Shown here piece by piece: positions 16,343 through 22,244 of a stretch of DNA of 25,429 nt. A program made the translations under genes and the position numbers. Under the pieces are notes generated by a model. That model had not been told where the DNA came from, ran no database searches, and saw nothing but the letters and a program-made list of their open reading frames with translations. Within the stretch, counting starts at the first letter, position 1. Each line of letters begins with the position of its first letter. The DNA is from Holosporales bacterium (GTDB lineage Bacteria; Pseudomonadota; Alphaproteobacteria; BNTO01), in NCBI GenBank assembly GCA_031257945.1, contig JAIRNU010000018.1, forward strand, positions 1-25,429. Direction: 5' to 3'.

Positions 16343-17425
16343 TTAAGTAGACAAATCAGACGACGCCAGCCGCTCAGCCTGATCCTCTGCAATCAGGGCG
16401 TCTATAACCTCATCAAGAGCCTCTCCCTCAAGCACTTGGGAGAGCTTATATAGAGTGAGGTTAATCCTGTGATCAGTCACACGGCCTTGCGGAAAATTGT
16501 ATGTACGGATACGTTCGGAGCGATCCCCGGAACCGACTTGGCTTTTCCGATCTGCCGCCCGCTCTGCATTAGCTTTTTCATTCTCCAGGTCATATAACCT
16601 AGCCCTTAGTATCTTCATAGCTTTAGCTTTATTCCTATGTTGGGACCTATCATCTTGCTGGGTAACAACCAGGCCGGTAGGAATATGCGTAATGCGGATA
16701 GCGCTTTCTGTTTTGTTGACGTGCTGCCCGCCAGCACCAGACGCTCTATACACATCTATCTGTAAGTCTTTTTCGTCAATTATAACGTCTATTTCCTCGG
16801 CTTCTGGCAAAACAGCTACAGTCGCTGCGGAAGTATGAATCCTGCCAGACGCTTCGGTATCTGGGACTCTTTGGACCCGGTGCACCCCGGATTCAAATTT
16901 CAGCCGGGCGAAAACATCTGCCCCAGTAACAGAAACCACCGCCTCGCGCAGCGAACCAACGAAATCAGTGCTACTCATAATCTCGAAGCCCCACCCTTTA
17001 ATCGCAGCATACCGCTGGTACATGCGCAACAAATCAGCGGCGAATAGCCCGGCTTCGTCGCCCCCAGTTCCCGCGCGAATTTCTATAATTGCGTTGCGTT
17101 CATCATTTGTATCTTTTGGTAAAAGCATAATAAGTATTTGGTGATTCAAGGAATCTATACGCTCCTTCAAAGCTATTACCTCATTATTTGCTAATTCCCT
17201 TAATTCAGGGTCATCAACGGTATCTCTAAATAATGCTTTGGTTTCTGCCAATGTCGCTTCAGTACAGCGTAACTCTTTTACTAATCCAGCAATCTTTGAT
17301 AAATCAGAAAATTCTTTAGATAATTTGCGCAGGTCATCCTGGCTTAATTCAAACGATTTAGATAGCTGCGCCCCAACATTTTCATAGCGCAAAAGTATTT
17401 GGTCCAGTTTCGTCTTAATCGACAT
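16343..17425 (-). CDS. prfA: Peptide chain release factor 1 (RF1)
   Basis: Recognises UAA and UAG in the ribosomal A site and triggers hydrolysis of peptidyl-tRNA. 360 residues, full length. The ATG at 17423-17425 follows AAAGGA at 5 bases. The peptidyl hydrolysis motif Gly-Gly-Gln is at 232-234 in Gly-Ala-Gly-Gly-Gln-His-Val-Asn-Lys-Thr-Glu. The codon-reading motif at 188-190 is Pro-Asp-Thr, fitting the Pro-x-Thr of RF1 (RF2 has Ser-Pro-Phe). The N-terminal helical domain and acidic Gly-Gly-Asp-Glu-Ala-Gly motif (121-126) are typical. It starts 17 bases after tpiA, so the two are probably cotranscribed. No prmC methyltransferase follows; the next gene is on the same strand but unrelated. Confidence 0.97.
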   Translation of the reverse strand: MSIKTKLDQILLRYENVGAQLSKSFELSQDDLRKLSKEFSDLSKIAGLVKELRCTEATLAETKALFRDTVDDPELRELANNEVIALKERIDSLNHQILIMLLPKDTNDERNAIIEIRAGTGGDEAGLFAADLLRMYQRYAAIKGWGFEIMSSTDFVGSLREAVVSVTGADVFARLKFESGVHRVQRVPDTEASGRIHTSAATVAVLPEAEEIDVIIDEKDLQIDVYRASGAGGQHVNKTESAIRITHIPTGLVVTQQDDRSQHRNKAKAMKILRARLYDLENEKANAERAADRKSQVGSGDRSERIRTYNFPQGRVTDHRINLTLYKLSQVLEGEALDEVIDALIAEDQAERLASSDLST

Positions 17426-17442
17426 ATTATCCTTTCAAAAGG

Positions 17443-18138
17443 CTACAAGCCGCGCAGCATAGAAGAGAATCTATCAATTTTTAAGCTTTCCCCTCCAACT
17501 AGCACGCCGTCAACCTCGTTAAGGGCTATTATGCTTTTGTAATTGTCCAACGTAACCGATCCCCCATAAACCGTTGTTGCCCCGCTCTTTTCCTTTATAA
17601 ACCGGTGGACTTTGCTTATTTCCTCTATAGATGGCGTTTCTCCAGTACCAATCGCCCAAACTGGCTCATATGCTACAATCAGATGCCCTTTTGACGCTTG
17701 TGCTAGATATCCTAGCTGCCGCTCAAGCACTTGTAGCGTCTCGCGGTTTCTGTACTCATCCAAGGACTCCCCTATGCACACAATTGGTGTCATTCCGTAC
17801 TTTTGGACTATCTCCGCTTTGCCCTGCACAACAGCGTCATTTTCATTCTGAGACCGGCGTCTTTCACTGTGCCCGACTATAACGTGGGAGCACCCAATTT
17901 CGCGCAACATAGAACAGCAGACCTCTCCAGTTTGCGCACCACTATCGAACTTAGAGCAATCCTGCGCGCCAAGGGATACAAAAGATGGCAACTGCCCATA
18001 CGCATAATCAATAACCGTGACTGGTGGACAGCAAACAACGCCGTAATCAGAAGTTGTCCCTCTAAGAGCATCAGCGTAACCATCCACCAGGTCCTTGCTA
18101 CCATTCATTTTCCAATTTGCAATCAAGATTTTTTGCAT
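17443..18138 (-). CDS. tpiA: Triosephosphate isomerase
   Basis: Interconverts dihydroxyacetone phosphate and glyceraldehyde 3-phosphate. I place the start at the ATG at 18136-18138 (Met-Gln-Lys-Ile-Leu-Ile-Ala-Asn-Trp-Lys-Met-Asn), with TAGG 4 bases upstream; the longer frame to 18195 runs into the tRNA. The product is 231 residues, on the short side of the usual ~250. Catalytic residues are intact: Asn8, Lys10, His90 in Ile-Val-Gly-His-Ser-Glu-Arg-Arg, and Glu158 in Tyr-Glu-Pro-Val-Trp-Ala-Ile-Gly-Thr-Gly. The phosphate-binding Tyr-Gly-Gly-Ser-Val (191-195) and Gly-Gly-Glu-Ser-Leu (215-219) are also present. It lies 24 bases downstream of tRNA-Phe and 17 bases before prfA. Confidence 0.97.
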   Translation of the reverse strand: MQKILIANWKMNGSKDLVDGYADALRGTTSDYGVVCCPPVTVIDYAYGQLPSFVSLGAQDCSKFDSGAQTGEVCCSMLREIGCSHVIVGHSERRRSQNENDAVVQGKAEIVQKYGMTPIVCIGESLDEYRNRETLQVLERQLGYLAQASKGHLIVAYEPVWAIGTGETPSIEEISKVHRFIKEKSGATTVYGGSVTLDNYKSIIALNEVDGVLVGGESLKIDRFSSMLRGL

Positions 18139-18162
18139 AAAACCTACACACACTAAACGGAA

Positions 18163-18238
18163 TGGTGCCCAGAGATGGAATTGAACCAACGACACAAGGA
18201 TTTTCAGTCCTTTGCTCTACCGACTGAGCTATCTGGGC
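18163..18238 (-). tRNA. tRNA-Phe (anticodon GAA)
   Basis: A 76-base cloverleaf on the minus strand. The acceptor stem GCCCAGA pairs perfectly with TCTGGGC, then A73 and an encoded CCA (18165-18163). The D arm is AGCTCAGTCGGTAGAGC. The anticodon loop is CTGAAAA, giving GAA. The T arm contains GTTCAATTC. It is followed by tpiA 24 bases downstream. Confidence 0.96.
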
Positions 18239-18263
18239 CTGTTACACACAACCGCTACTAAAC

Positions 18264-18292
18264 ACTTACACTACAAACACGCCCAGAGTCAA
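18264..18292 (-). promoter_or_regulatory. Possible promoter for tRNA-Phe
   Basis: Minus-strand TTGACT (18292-18287) is a good -35. A weak -10, GTAAGT, stands 17 bases downstream (18269-18264), about 26 bases before the tRNA 5' end. The rest of 18293-18480 shows no gene. Confidence 0.3.
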
Positions 18293-18480
18293 CCCCCGCA
18301 AAGTTACCCGTTCAGGGGGCAATCTCGCTCACCGTTTCACAAAAACCCTGCCCAAAACCCCGCTGGCGTGGCTGCCTTTGCACCCGGCTCGAGCGGTACA
18401 CTTAGTACAGCTCGGCGCCCGCGCACAAAAACCCCGATCACCATTTTATGACAAGGTATATTACCACCAATAGAACGAAG

Positions 18481-18759
18481 CTACTTCAAATTGACCGCGT
18501 CCTTCAAGCTCTGCCCAGGCTTAAACTTAGGAACGCGACTCGCTGGAATAGCTATTTCCTGACCAGTGCTTGGGTTCCTACCCATAGTCGCCTTGCGATC
18601 AGCTACGGAAAAAGTTCCAAAGCCTACAAGGCGAATATCCGCACCACTCTTCAGGGTGCTTGTTACGGTTTCCAAAAAAGCACCAACCACACTCTCGCAC
18701 TCACTTTTTCTTACGCCAGCTTTCTCAGCTACGGCAGCTATCAACTCACTCTTATTCAC
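18481..18759 (-). CDS. DNA-binding protein HU
   Basis: A small histone-like nucleoid protein that bends DNA as a dimer. The start is the GTG at 18757-18759, which gives the canonical N-terminus Met-Asn-Lys-Ser-Glu-Leu-Ile and 92 residues, standard for HU; GAGAG lies just upstream. An ATG at 18783 would add eight residues not seen in the family. Conserved points are Gly-Phe-Gly-Thr-Phe at 46-50 and the minor-groove-intercalating arm with Gly-Arg-Asn-Pro-Ser-Thr-Gly (60-66). It lies 108 bases downstream of trxB on the same strand. HU and IHF subunits are similar; the arm and length favour HU. Confidence 0.93.
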   Translation of the reverse strand: MNKSELIAAVAEKAGVRKSECESVVGAFLETVTSTLKSGADIRLVGFGTFSVADRKATMGRNPSTGQEIAIPASRVPKFKPGQSLKDAVNLK

Positions 18760-18867
18760 GTCTCTCGACCAATCATTAACCATCCTGTTAGGGATCTTAG
18801 GCAAAAACTTCGTACAAAACAAGTAGGTCTATCACTAATATTAAAGAATTATCTATTAATATACCTT

Positions 18868-19827
18868 CTAATACCCATTTTTCCCTGCGACCTCGTTCTC
18901 CCGCAAAAACCGGATTACGTCCATGGCCGCCATACACCCCGCCCCCGCCGCTGTGATTGCTTGTCTGTATACTGGGTCCATTACATCACCAGCGGCAAAA
19001 ATCCCAGGAACAGATGTTTCCGTCGTACCAGGCTTTGTAATAACATAGCCAGCATCGTCTAATAGCAATATTCCCTTTACCAGGGATGTTTGTGGAGCAT
19101 GCCCAATTGCAACAAATACTCCGTTCGTATCGATTGTTCGCTTTTGCCCATTTGTAATATCTTTAACAATCACGCCAGTAACCGTCTTAGGAGAAGCTTG
19201 CCCGACAAACTCCTCAACGACAGTATCGTATATGATGTCGATTTTGTCGTTTTGGACCAACCTATCGATAAGAATTTTTTCAGCTCGTAGTATGTTTCGT
19301 CGGTGTATTAACGTAACCTTCGCCGCGTGATTGGTCAAAAACAAAGCATCCTCTGCCGCGGTATTCCCCCCGCCGATAACGACAACGTGCTGCCCGCGGA
19401 AAAAAAACCCGTCACACGTTGCGCAGCCGGATATCCCGTATCCCCTTAATTCCGTTTCCCCACGAACATTCAGCCATTTAGCAGTAGCGCCTGTTGCCAA
19501 AATGATAGTATCAGCTGTGTATTCGATACTATTTGACAAGCACTTAAACGGCCGGCTCGCAGTATCTATACAAGTAATCGCATCATTTACTATTTCCGTT
19601 TGAAAAGCTAGTGCTTGTTCTTTCATGCGCTCCATAAGTTCAACCCCCATGATTGGAGATGGGAATCCTGGGAAATTTTCGACTTCCGTGGTTTGAAGGA
19701 GTTGCCCGCCGATTTGATGCCCGGTAAATAGGACCGGCAAAATTCCGCCTCTTGCAGCGTATATTGCAGCGGTGTACCCGGCTGGTCCAGAACCAATGAT
19801 CAACACCGTCGTATGCTTGATAGACAT
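18868..19827 (-). CDS. trxB: Thioredoxin-disulfide reductase
   Basis: An FAD enzyme that uses NADPH to reduce thioredoxin. 319 residues, full length. FAD-binding Gly-Ser-Gly-Pro-Ala-Gly is at 12-17. The redox-active Cys135-Ala-Thr-Cys138-Asp lies within the NADPH domain, whose Gly-Gly-Gly-Asn-Thr-Ala motif is at 152-157 with His-Arg-Arg downstream. The C-terminal FAD motif Gly-Ile-Phe-Ala-Ala-Gly-Asp-Val and the final Ala-Ala-Gly-x-Gly are intact. The ATG at 19825-19827 has no strong Shine-Dalgarno. HU follows downstream. Confidence 0.97.
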   Translation of the reverse strand: MSIKHTTVLIIGSGPAGYTAAIYAARGGILPVLFTGHQIGGQLLQTTEVENFPGFPSPIMGVELMERMKEQALAFQTEIVNDAITCIDTASRPFKCLSNSIEYTADTIILATGATAKWLNVRGETELRGYGISGCATCDGFFFRGQHVVVIGGGNTAAEDALFLTNHAAKVTLIHRRNILRAEKILIDRLVQNDKIDIIYDTVVEEFVGQASPKTVTGVIVKDITNGQKRTIDTNGVFVAIGHAPQTSLVKGILLLDDAGYVITKPGTTETSVPGIFAAGDVMDPVYRQAITAAGAGCMAAMDVIRFLRENEVAGKNGY

Positions 19828-20129
19828 GCGTTTTACTGTGAGAGAATACCACTATGACGGCATGATAACACAACAAGATTAATAAGCGAATATGCAATGC
19901 CGAAACACACACATTGTGCTAGAGGTCTACGATGCCTGGCTTAGCGCTATGCCGCTACGCAAGGTATCCCGTTGCACAAAACATACTGCCGAATTGCTAC
20001 GGAGGCTTGTAGCCCCTAGGGCCTCTGGAGTTGGAGGAATCTTATCATACGGTCGAAGCGTTGCATAGGCCTGTATCCCTGAGTTCCTTGGGCTTTCAAG
20101 TATTCGCAAGGTATTAATGATTCCTTAAC

Positions 20130-20234
20130 CTTTTTGTGATATCCTTTAAATGGGGGGCCATCCCTAGCCCCCGCCCACCCCTGGGGCCAGGCCGTAGCTG
20201 TCGTGATCTATATTCTTATAGTGCCACAAAAAAG
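20130..20234 (+). ncRNA. Candidate structured RNA element
   Basis: A closing stem CTTTTTGTG (20130-20138) against CACAAAAAAG (20225-20234, one bulge) encloses a strong GGGGGC-CATCCCTA-GCCCCC hairpin (20153-20172). A C/G-rich segment with a CCCCTGGGG palindrome follows, in an otherwise AT-rich region. It does not contain the signature bases of 4.5S RNA, tmRNA or RNase P. Strand is uncertain, because the pairings exist on both strands. It could instead be a double terminator. Confidence 0.25.
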
Positions 20235-20272
20235 ATTAAGAAGTCAACCTATTTTCAGTTAATAATGTATGA

Positions 20273-20372
20273 AAAATGAAAATAAATATTTGGGGCGAGA
20301 GTATATACACTTTGAAGGGAATGGTTACTGAGGAGTTCCCCTACCTCAGTTTAAAATGAAAATAAATATTTG
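20273..20372 (+). repeat. 20-base direct repeat flanking alternative hairpins
   Basis: AAAATGAAAATAAATATTTG occurs identically at 20273-20292 and 20353-20372, exactly 80 bases apart. Between the copies, ACTGAGG (20327-20333) pairs with CCTCAGT (20344-20350). An overlapping GGGAA (20317-20321) can pair with TTCCC (20336-20340). The two stems cannot form fully together. The first copy begins a 27-codon ORF (20276-20359) without a ribosome binding site. Confidence 0.55.
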
Positions 20373-20438
20373 AGGGCTTAGTATTGGGACAGTATTACTA
20401 CAGCAAAGGCTTACTGCTTTTTTGCAGCTTTCAATACA

Positions 20439-20603
20439 ATGCGCAATATGAAATGTAAAGTGTCTGACGATGCGCTCACCTTTGGCAAACCAACAAAGAA
20501 AATGAATGGTGCCCTGGAGGTGCTGAATTGCGGACATTGTGGCGTCAAGACGTATTATAGACGAAGTAAGGGGGAGGGAAAACATACCGCGAATTACAGG
20601 TGA
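20439..20603 (+). CDS. Small zinc-ribbon-like ORF, paralogous to the one at 21679
   Basis: 54 codons from the ATG at 20439 to a TGA at 20601-20603. The N-terminus (Met-Lys-Cys-Lys-Val-Ser-Asp-Asp) closely matches the ORF at 21679 at both protein and DNA level. The C-terminal half has Asn-Cys-Gly-His-Cys-Gly followed by a basic stretch ending Asn-Tyr-Arg, the first half of an InsA-type zinc ribbon; the second Cys pair is missing. The final bases (GAATTACAGGT) also occur in the palindrome arms at 25086-25253. There is no good Shine-Dalgarno. It may be a small gene or a decayed transposon reading frame. Confidence 0.35.
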   Translation: MRNMKCKVSDDALTFGKPTKKMNGALEVLNCGHCGVKTYYRRSKGEGKHTANYR

Positions 20604-20726
20604 CCTTAGCACCCATTTCAAAACAGAGCCGCTAGTGTAGTGCCGGGAGCAGTGAGCAAGACGCGACACGCCCTACAGGGGAATACCGGAAAATGATGCC
20701 GCCTTGCAAACCGCCCTTGAGCCATT

Positions 20727-21236
20727 CTAAGCAACGCTTAGGAATGATTGAATTCGTCCAATGGCTGCCTCCTCATCTATATTTTCTACAATAGACAATT
20801 CTCGAGCCAACCGATCCAGCGCAGTTTGATAAATCTGCCGCTCACTATACGACTGATCTTTATTTAGTTGATAGACGTACAGCTCCCGAATAACATCTGC
20901 TAGATGTTCGATATTCCCAGAGTTTATTTTCGTCTCGTACTCTTGGGCACGCCGGCTCCACATCACCTTCTTCTTTTTTGTTTTTACAGATAACATCTGC
21001 AAGGCAGACACCATCTCATCTTTTGCTGAAATCCCGCGAAGACCAGCTGCAACAGCTTTATCAATAGGGAGCCGTAATGTCATGTGAGCCTTATCAAAAG
21101 TTATCACATACAACTTTATTTTTACGCTGCCGACATCGTGCTCCTCAATATCCACAAGCTTACCAACCCCGTGGGCTGGATAAACGACGAAATCCCCAAT
21201 ATTAAAAACGATACCTTTTGTCATACTTTCCAACAT
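20727..21236 (-). CDS. CarD/CdnL-family transcriptional regulator
   Basis: CarD/CdnL proteins bind the RNA polymerase beta subunit and stabilise open complexes, notably at rRNA and growth-related promoters. 169 residues from the ATG at 21236; an in-frame ATG at 21224 preceded by GGAAAG is equally plausible. The N-terminal Tudor-like RNAP-interaction domain shows Phe-x-Ile-Gly-Asp-Phe-Val-Val-Tyr-Pro-Ala-His-Gly-Val-Gly (~12-26). The C-terminal helical domain (from ~60) has a conserved Trp-Ser-Arg-Arg (~100-103) and a Tyr-Ser-Glu-Arg-Gln-Ile-Tyr-Gln-Thr-Ala-Leu-Asp-Arg-Leu segment. The gene lies 75 bases downstream of tRNA-Thr on the same strand and may be cotranscribed with hfq and the tRNA. 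Confidence 0.93.
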   Translation of the reverse strand: MLESMTKGIVFNIGDFVVYPAHGVGKLVDIEEHDVGSVKIKLYVITFDKAHMTLRLPIDKAVAAGLRGISAKDEMVSALQMLSVKTKKKKVMWSRRAQEYETKINSGNIEHLADVIRELYVYQLNKDQSYSERQIYQTALDRLARELSIVENIDEEAAIGRIQSFLSVA

Positions 21237-21311
21237 GCAATAGCAACCTTAATACGTTCATAACCACACCAGCGGAGAAATACAAAAAATACCTCCAACT
21301 AATCCACAAAG

Positions 21312-21384
<73 letters not shown>

Positions 21385-21390
21385 AAAAAC

Positions 21391-21606
21391 TTACCCATCG
21401 TACCTATATTGCGGAACTATTGTGGAGATTGCATGTCTATACAAAAGTTGCACATACTGGTCCCTTTTCAAAACGACAGAAACCTCATCAAAATCATCAA
21501 TAACGCCTTGCAATTTTACCCCATTAATAAGAAATATAACCACGGCTGTCTTGTTTTCAATTAGACTGCCGACAAACTTATCATAGACTTTCACTTCTTT
21601 TGCCAC
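21391..21606 (-). CDS. hfq: RNA chaperone Hfq
   Basis: A hexameric Sm-like protein that pairs small RNAs with mRNAs. The start is the GTG at 21604-21606, set by GGAG at 21613-21616 with 6 bases spacing; the upstream TTG overlaps that site. The product is 71 residues, essentially the Sm core. Sm1 has Phe-Leu-Ile-Asn-Gly-Val-Lys-Leu-Gln-Gly-Val-Ile and Asp-Phe-Asp. Sm2 has Leu-Leu-Tyr-Arg-His-Ala-Ile-Ser-Thr-Ile-Val-Pro, in which the usual Tyr-Lys-His is Tyr-Arg-His. The C-terminal tail is only about six residues. tRNA-Thr follows after 6 bases. Confidence 0.95.
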   Translation of the reverse strand: MAKEVKVYDKFVGSLIENKTAVVIFLINGVKLQGVIDDFDEVSVVLKRDQYVQLLYRHAISTIVPQYRYDG

Positions 21607-21678
21607 GGAAAACTCCAATTTATACTCATACTTCGCTCCTCAGACACTAGCACATACGTAAAACTTTTCAATAAAAAT

Positions 21679-21870
21679 ATGAATACTGAAGCTGAAGGGT
21701 TGTTTGCCGTGATGAAGAATTTGAAGTGTAAAGTGTATGACGACAAATTGGTTAAAGACACACCAAAGAAGATGACGGCCGCGGCAAGTAAACTAGCAGT
21801 AAAGTCCCCAGAAACAATAGACCGTTGTAAAAGCCGTTTCTGCACTGCGGAAAGCAAGGGCTGGAAATGA
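21679..21870 (+). CDS. Small ORF of unknown function, paralogue of 20439-20603
   Basis: 63 codons from an ATG at 21679, with no Shine-Dalgarno. Residues ~12-22 (Met-Lys-Asn-Leu-Lys-Cys-Lys-Val-Tyr-Asp-Asp) align with the ORF at 20439, and about 23 of 26 bases agree around the codons for Lys-Cys-Lys-Val. The C-terminus has Cys-Lys-Ser-Arg-Phe-Cys. In the +1 frame a second coherent reading frame opens after a TAG at 21818-21820 and runs to a TAA at 21977-21979 (about 52 codons), so the gene may be frameshifted. It is divergent from hfq. The rest of 21619-22244 holds the hairpin at 22014, repeats at 22059 and the clpB control region. Confidence 0.3.
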   Translation: MNTEAEGLFAVMKNLKCKVYDDKLVKDTPKKMTAAASKLAVKSPETIDRCKSRFCTAESKGWK

Positions 21871-22013
21871 CTTACGCAATAGCTCTAATGCAAATGGCGA
21901 CGTTAACACAGTATACTGCGCACCAGAATACCTAGGGATTTCAGCGATTGTTACCGTAATAGATGCTCCGCCGATATAACACACCAACCACAAATGCCGG
22001 GATCAATAACTAT

Positions 22014-22032
22014 GGGAAGAGGGTTTCTTCCC
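22014..22032 (+). terminator. Stem-loop between the small ORF and clpB
   Basis: GGGAAGA (22014-22020) pairs with TCTTCCC (22026-22032) over a GGGTT loop. The following bases are C-rich, then T-poor, so termination is uncertain. Confidence 0.3.
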
Positions 22033-22058
22033 CCTTAAGCCTTATTTCTGAAGACTTT

Positions 22059-22080
22059 AGGGTGCTAAGTAGGGTGCTAA
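22059..22080 (+). repeat. Tandem direct repeat AGGGTGCTAA
   Basis: AGGGTGCTAA occurs at 22059-22068 and 22071-22080, followed by a related TTGGTAGCTAA. Spacing is close to one helical turn. It could be a protein-binding site or a remnant of an integrase arm site; nothing else nearby supports either. Confidence 0.4.
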
Positions 22081-22152
22081 TTTGGTAGCTAAGGCAATTC
22101 GCCGCTCCCAACCATAACAAAAAAATATTTTTTTATGGGCTACTTTTCGTAT

Positions 22153-22182
22153 TTGATTTCAGTTTTTGTGAGCTGGTAAACT
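22153..22182 (+). promoter_or_regulatory. Candidate clpB promoter
   Basis: TTGATT (22153-22158) and TAAACT (22177-22182) are 18 bases apart, consistent with a sigma-70 promoter. No sigma-32-type CCCCAT box is visible nearby. Transcription would begin near 22190, leaving a ~55-base leader containing the hairpin below. Confidence 0.35.
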
Positions 22183-22206
22183 TATATGTAGTCAGGGAGT
22201 TTTTTC

Positions 22207-22231
22207 AGAGCCTGCAGGGGCTCTATTTTTT
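22207..22231 (+). terminator. Intrinsic-terminator-like hairpin in the clpB leader
   Basis: AGAGCC (22207-22212) pairs with GGCTCT (22219-22224) over a 6-base loop and is followed directly by ATTTTTT (22225-22231). This is the best Rho-independent terminator in the window. It ends one base before the clpB ribosome binding site AGGGGG (22232-22237), so it either ends upstream transcription or attenuates clpB. Confidence 0.6.
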
Positions 22232-22244
22232 AGGGGGTTTTATT

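Larger units (their letters stand above)
19828..20726. other. Long gene-poor region between carD and trxB
   Basis: About 900 bases without a recognised full-length gene. From left to right it holds: an AT-rich stretch upstream of trxB; a minus-strand open frame (19927-20109, TTG start, 60 codons) that I cannot assign; a GC-rich hairpin block (20130-20234); a 20-base direct repeat with hairpins between the copies (20273-20372); a 54-codon zinc-ribbon-like ORF (20439-20603); and about 120 bases before carD with nothing clear, except that the carD stop codon lies within a CTAAGC-AAC-GCTTAG hairpin (20727-20741). Confidence 0.6.

Noticed and set aside
18139..18195. Longer N-terminus for TpiA.
   Set aside because: The extra codons run into tRNA-Phe, and the family starts at Ile-Ala-Asn-Trp-Lys within ten residues of the ATG at 18138.
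19927..20109. Minus-strand open frame of 60 codons with a TTG start upstream of trxB.
   Set aside because: No recognisable family, AGGA 12 bases from the start, and unremarkable length for chance. I keep it only as a note in the region entry.
20130..20234. 4.5S (SRP) RNA, tmRNA or RNase P RNA in the GC-rich block.
   Set aside because: The SRP tetraloop region, the tmRNA tRNA-like ends and the RNase P core bases are all absent on both strands.
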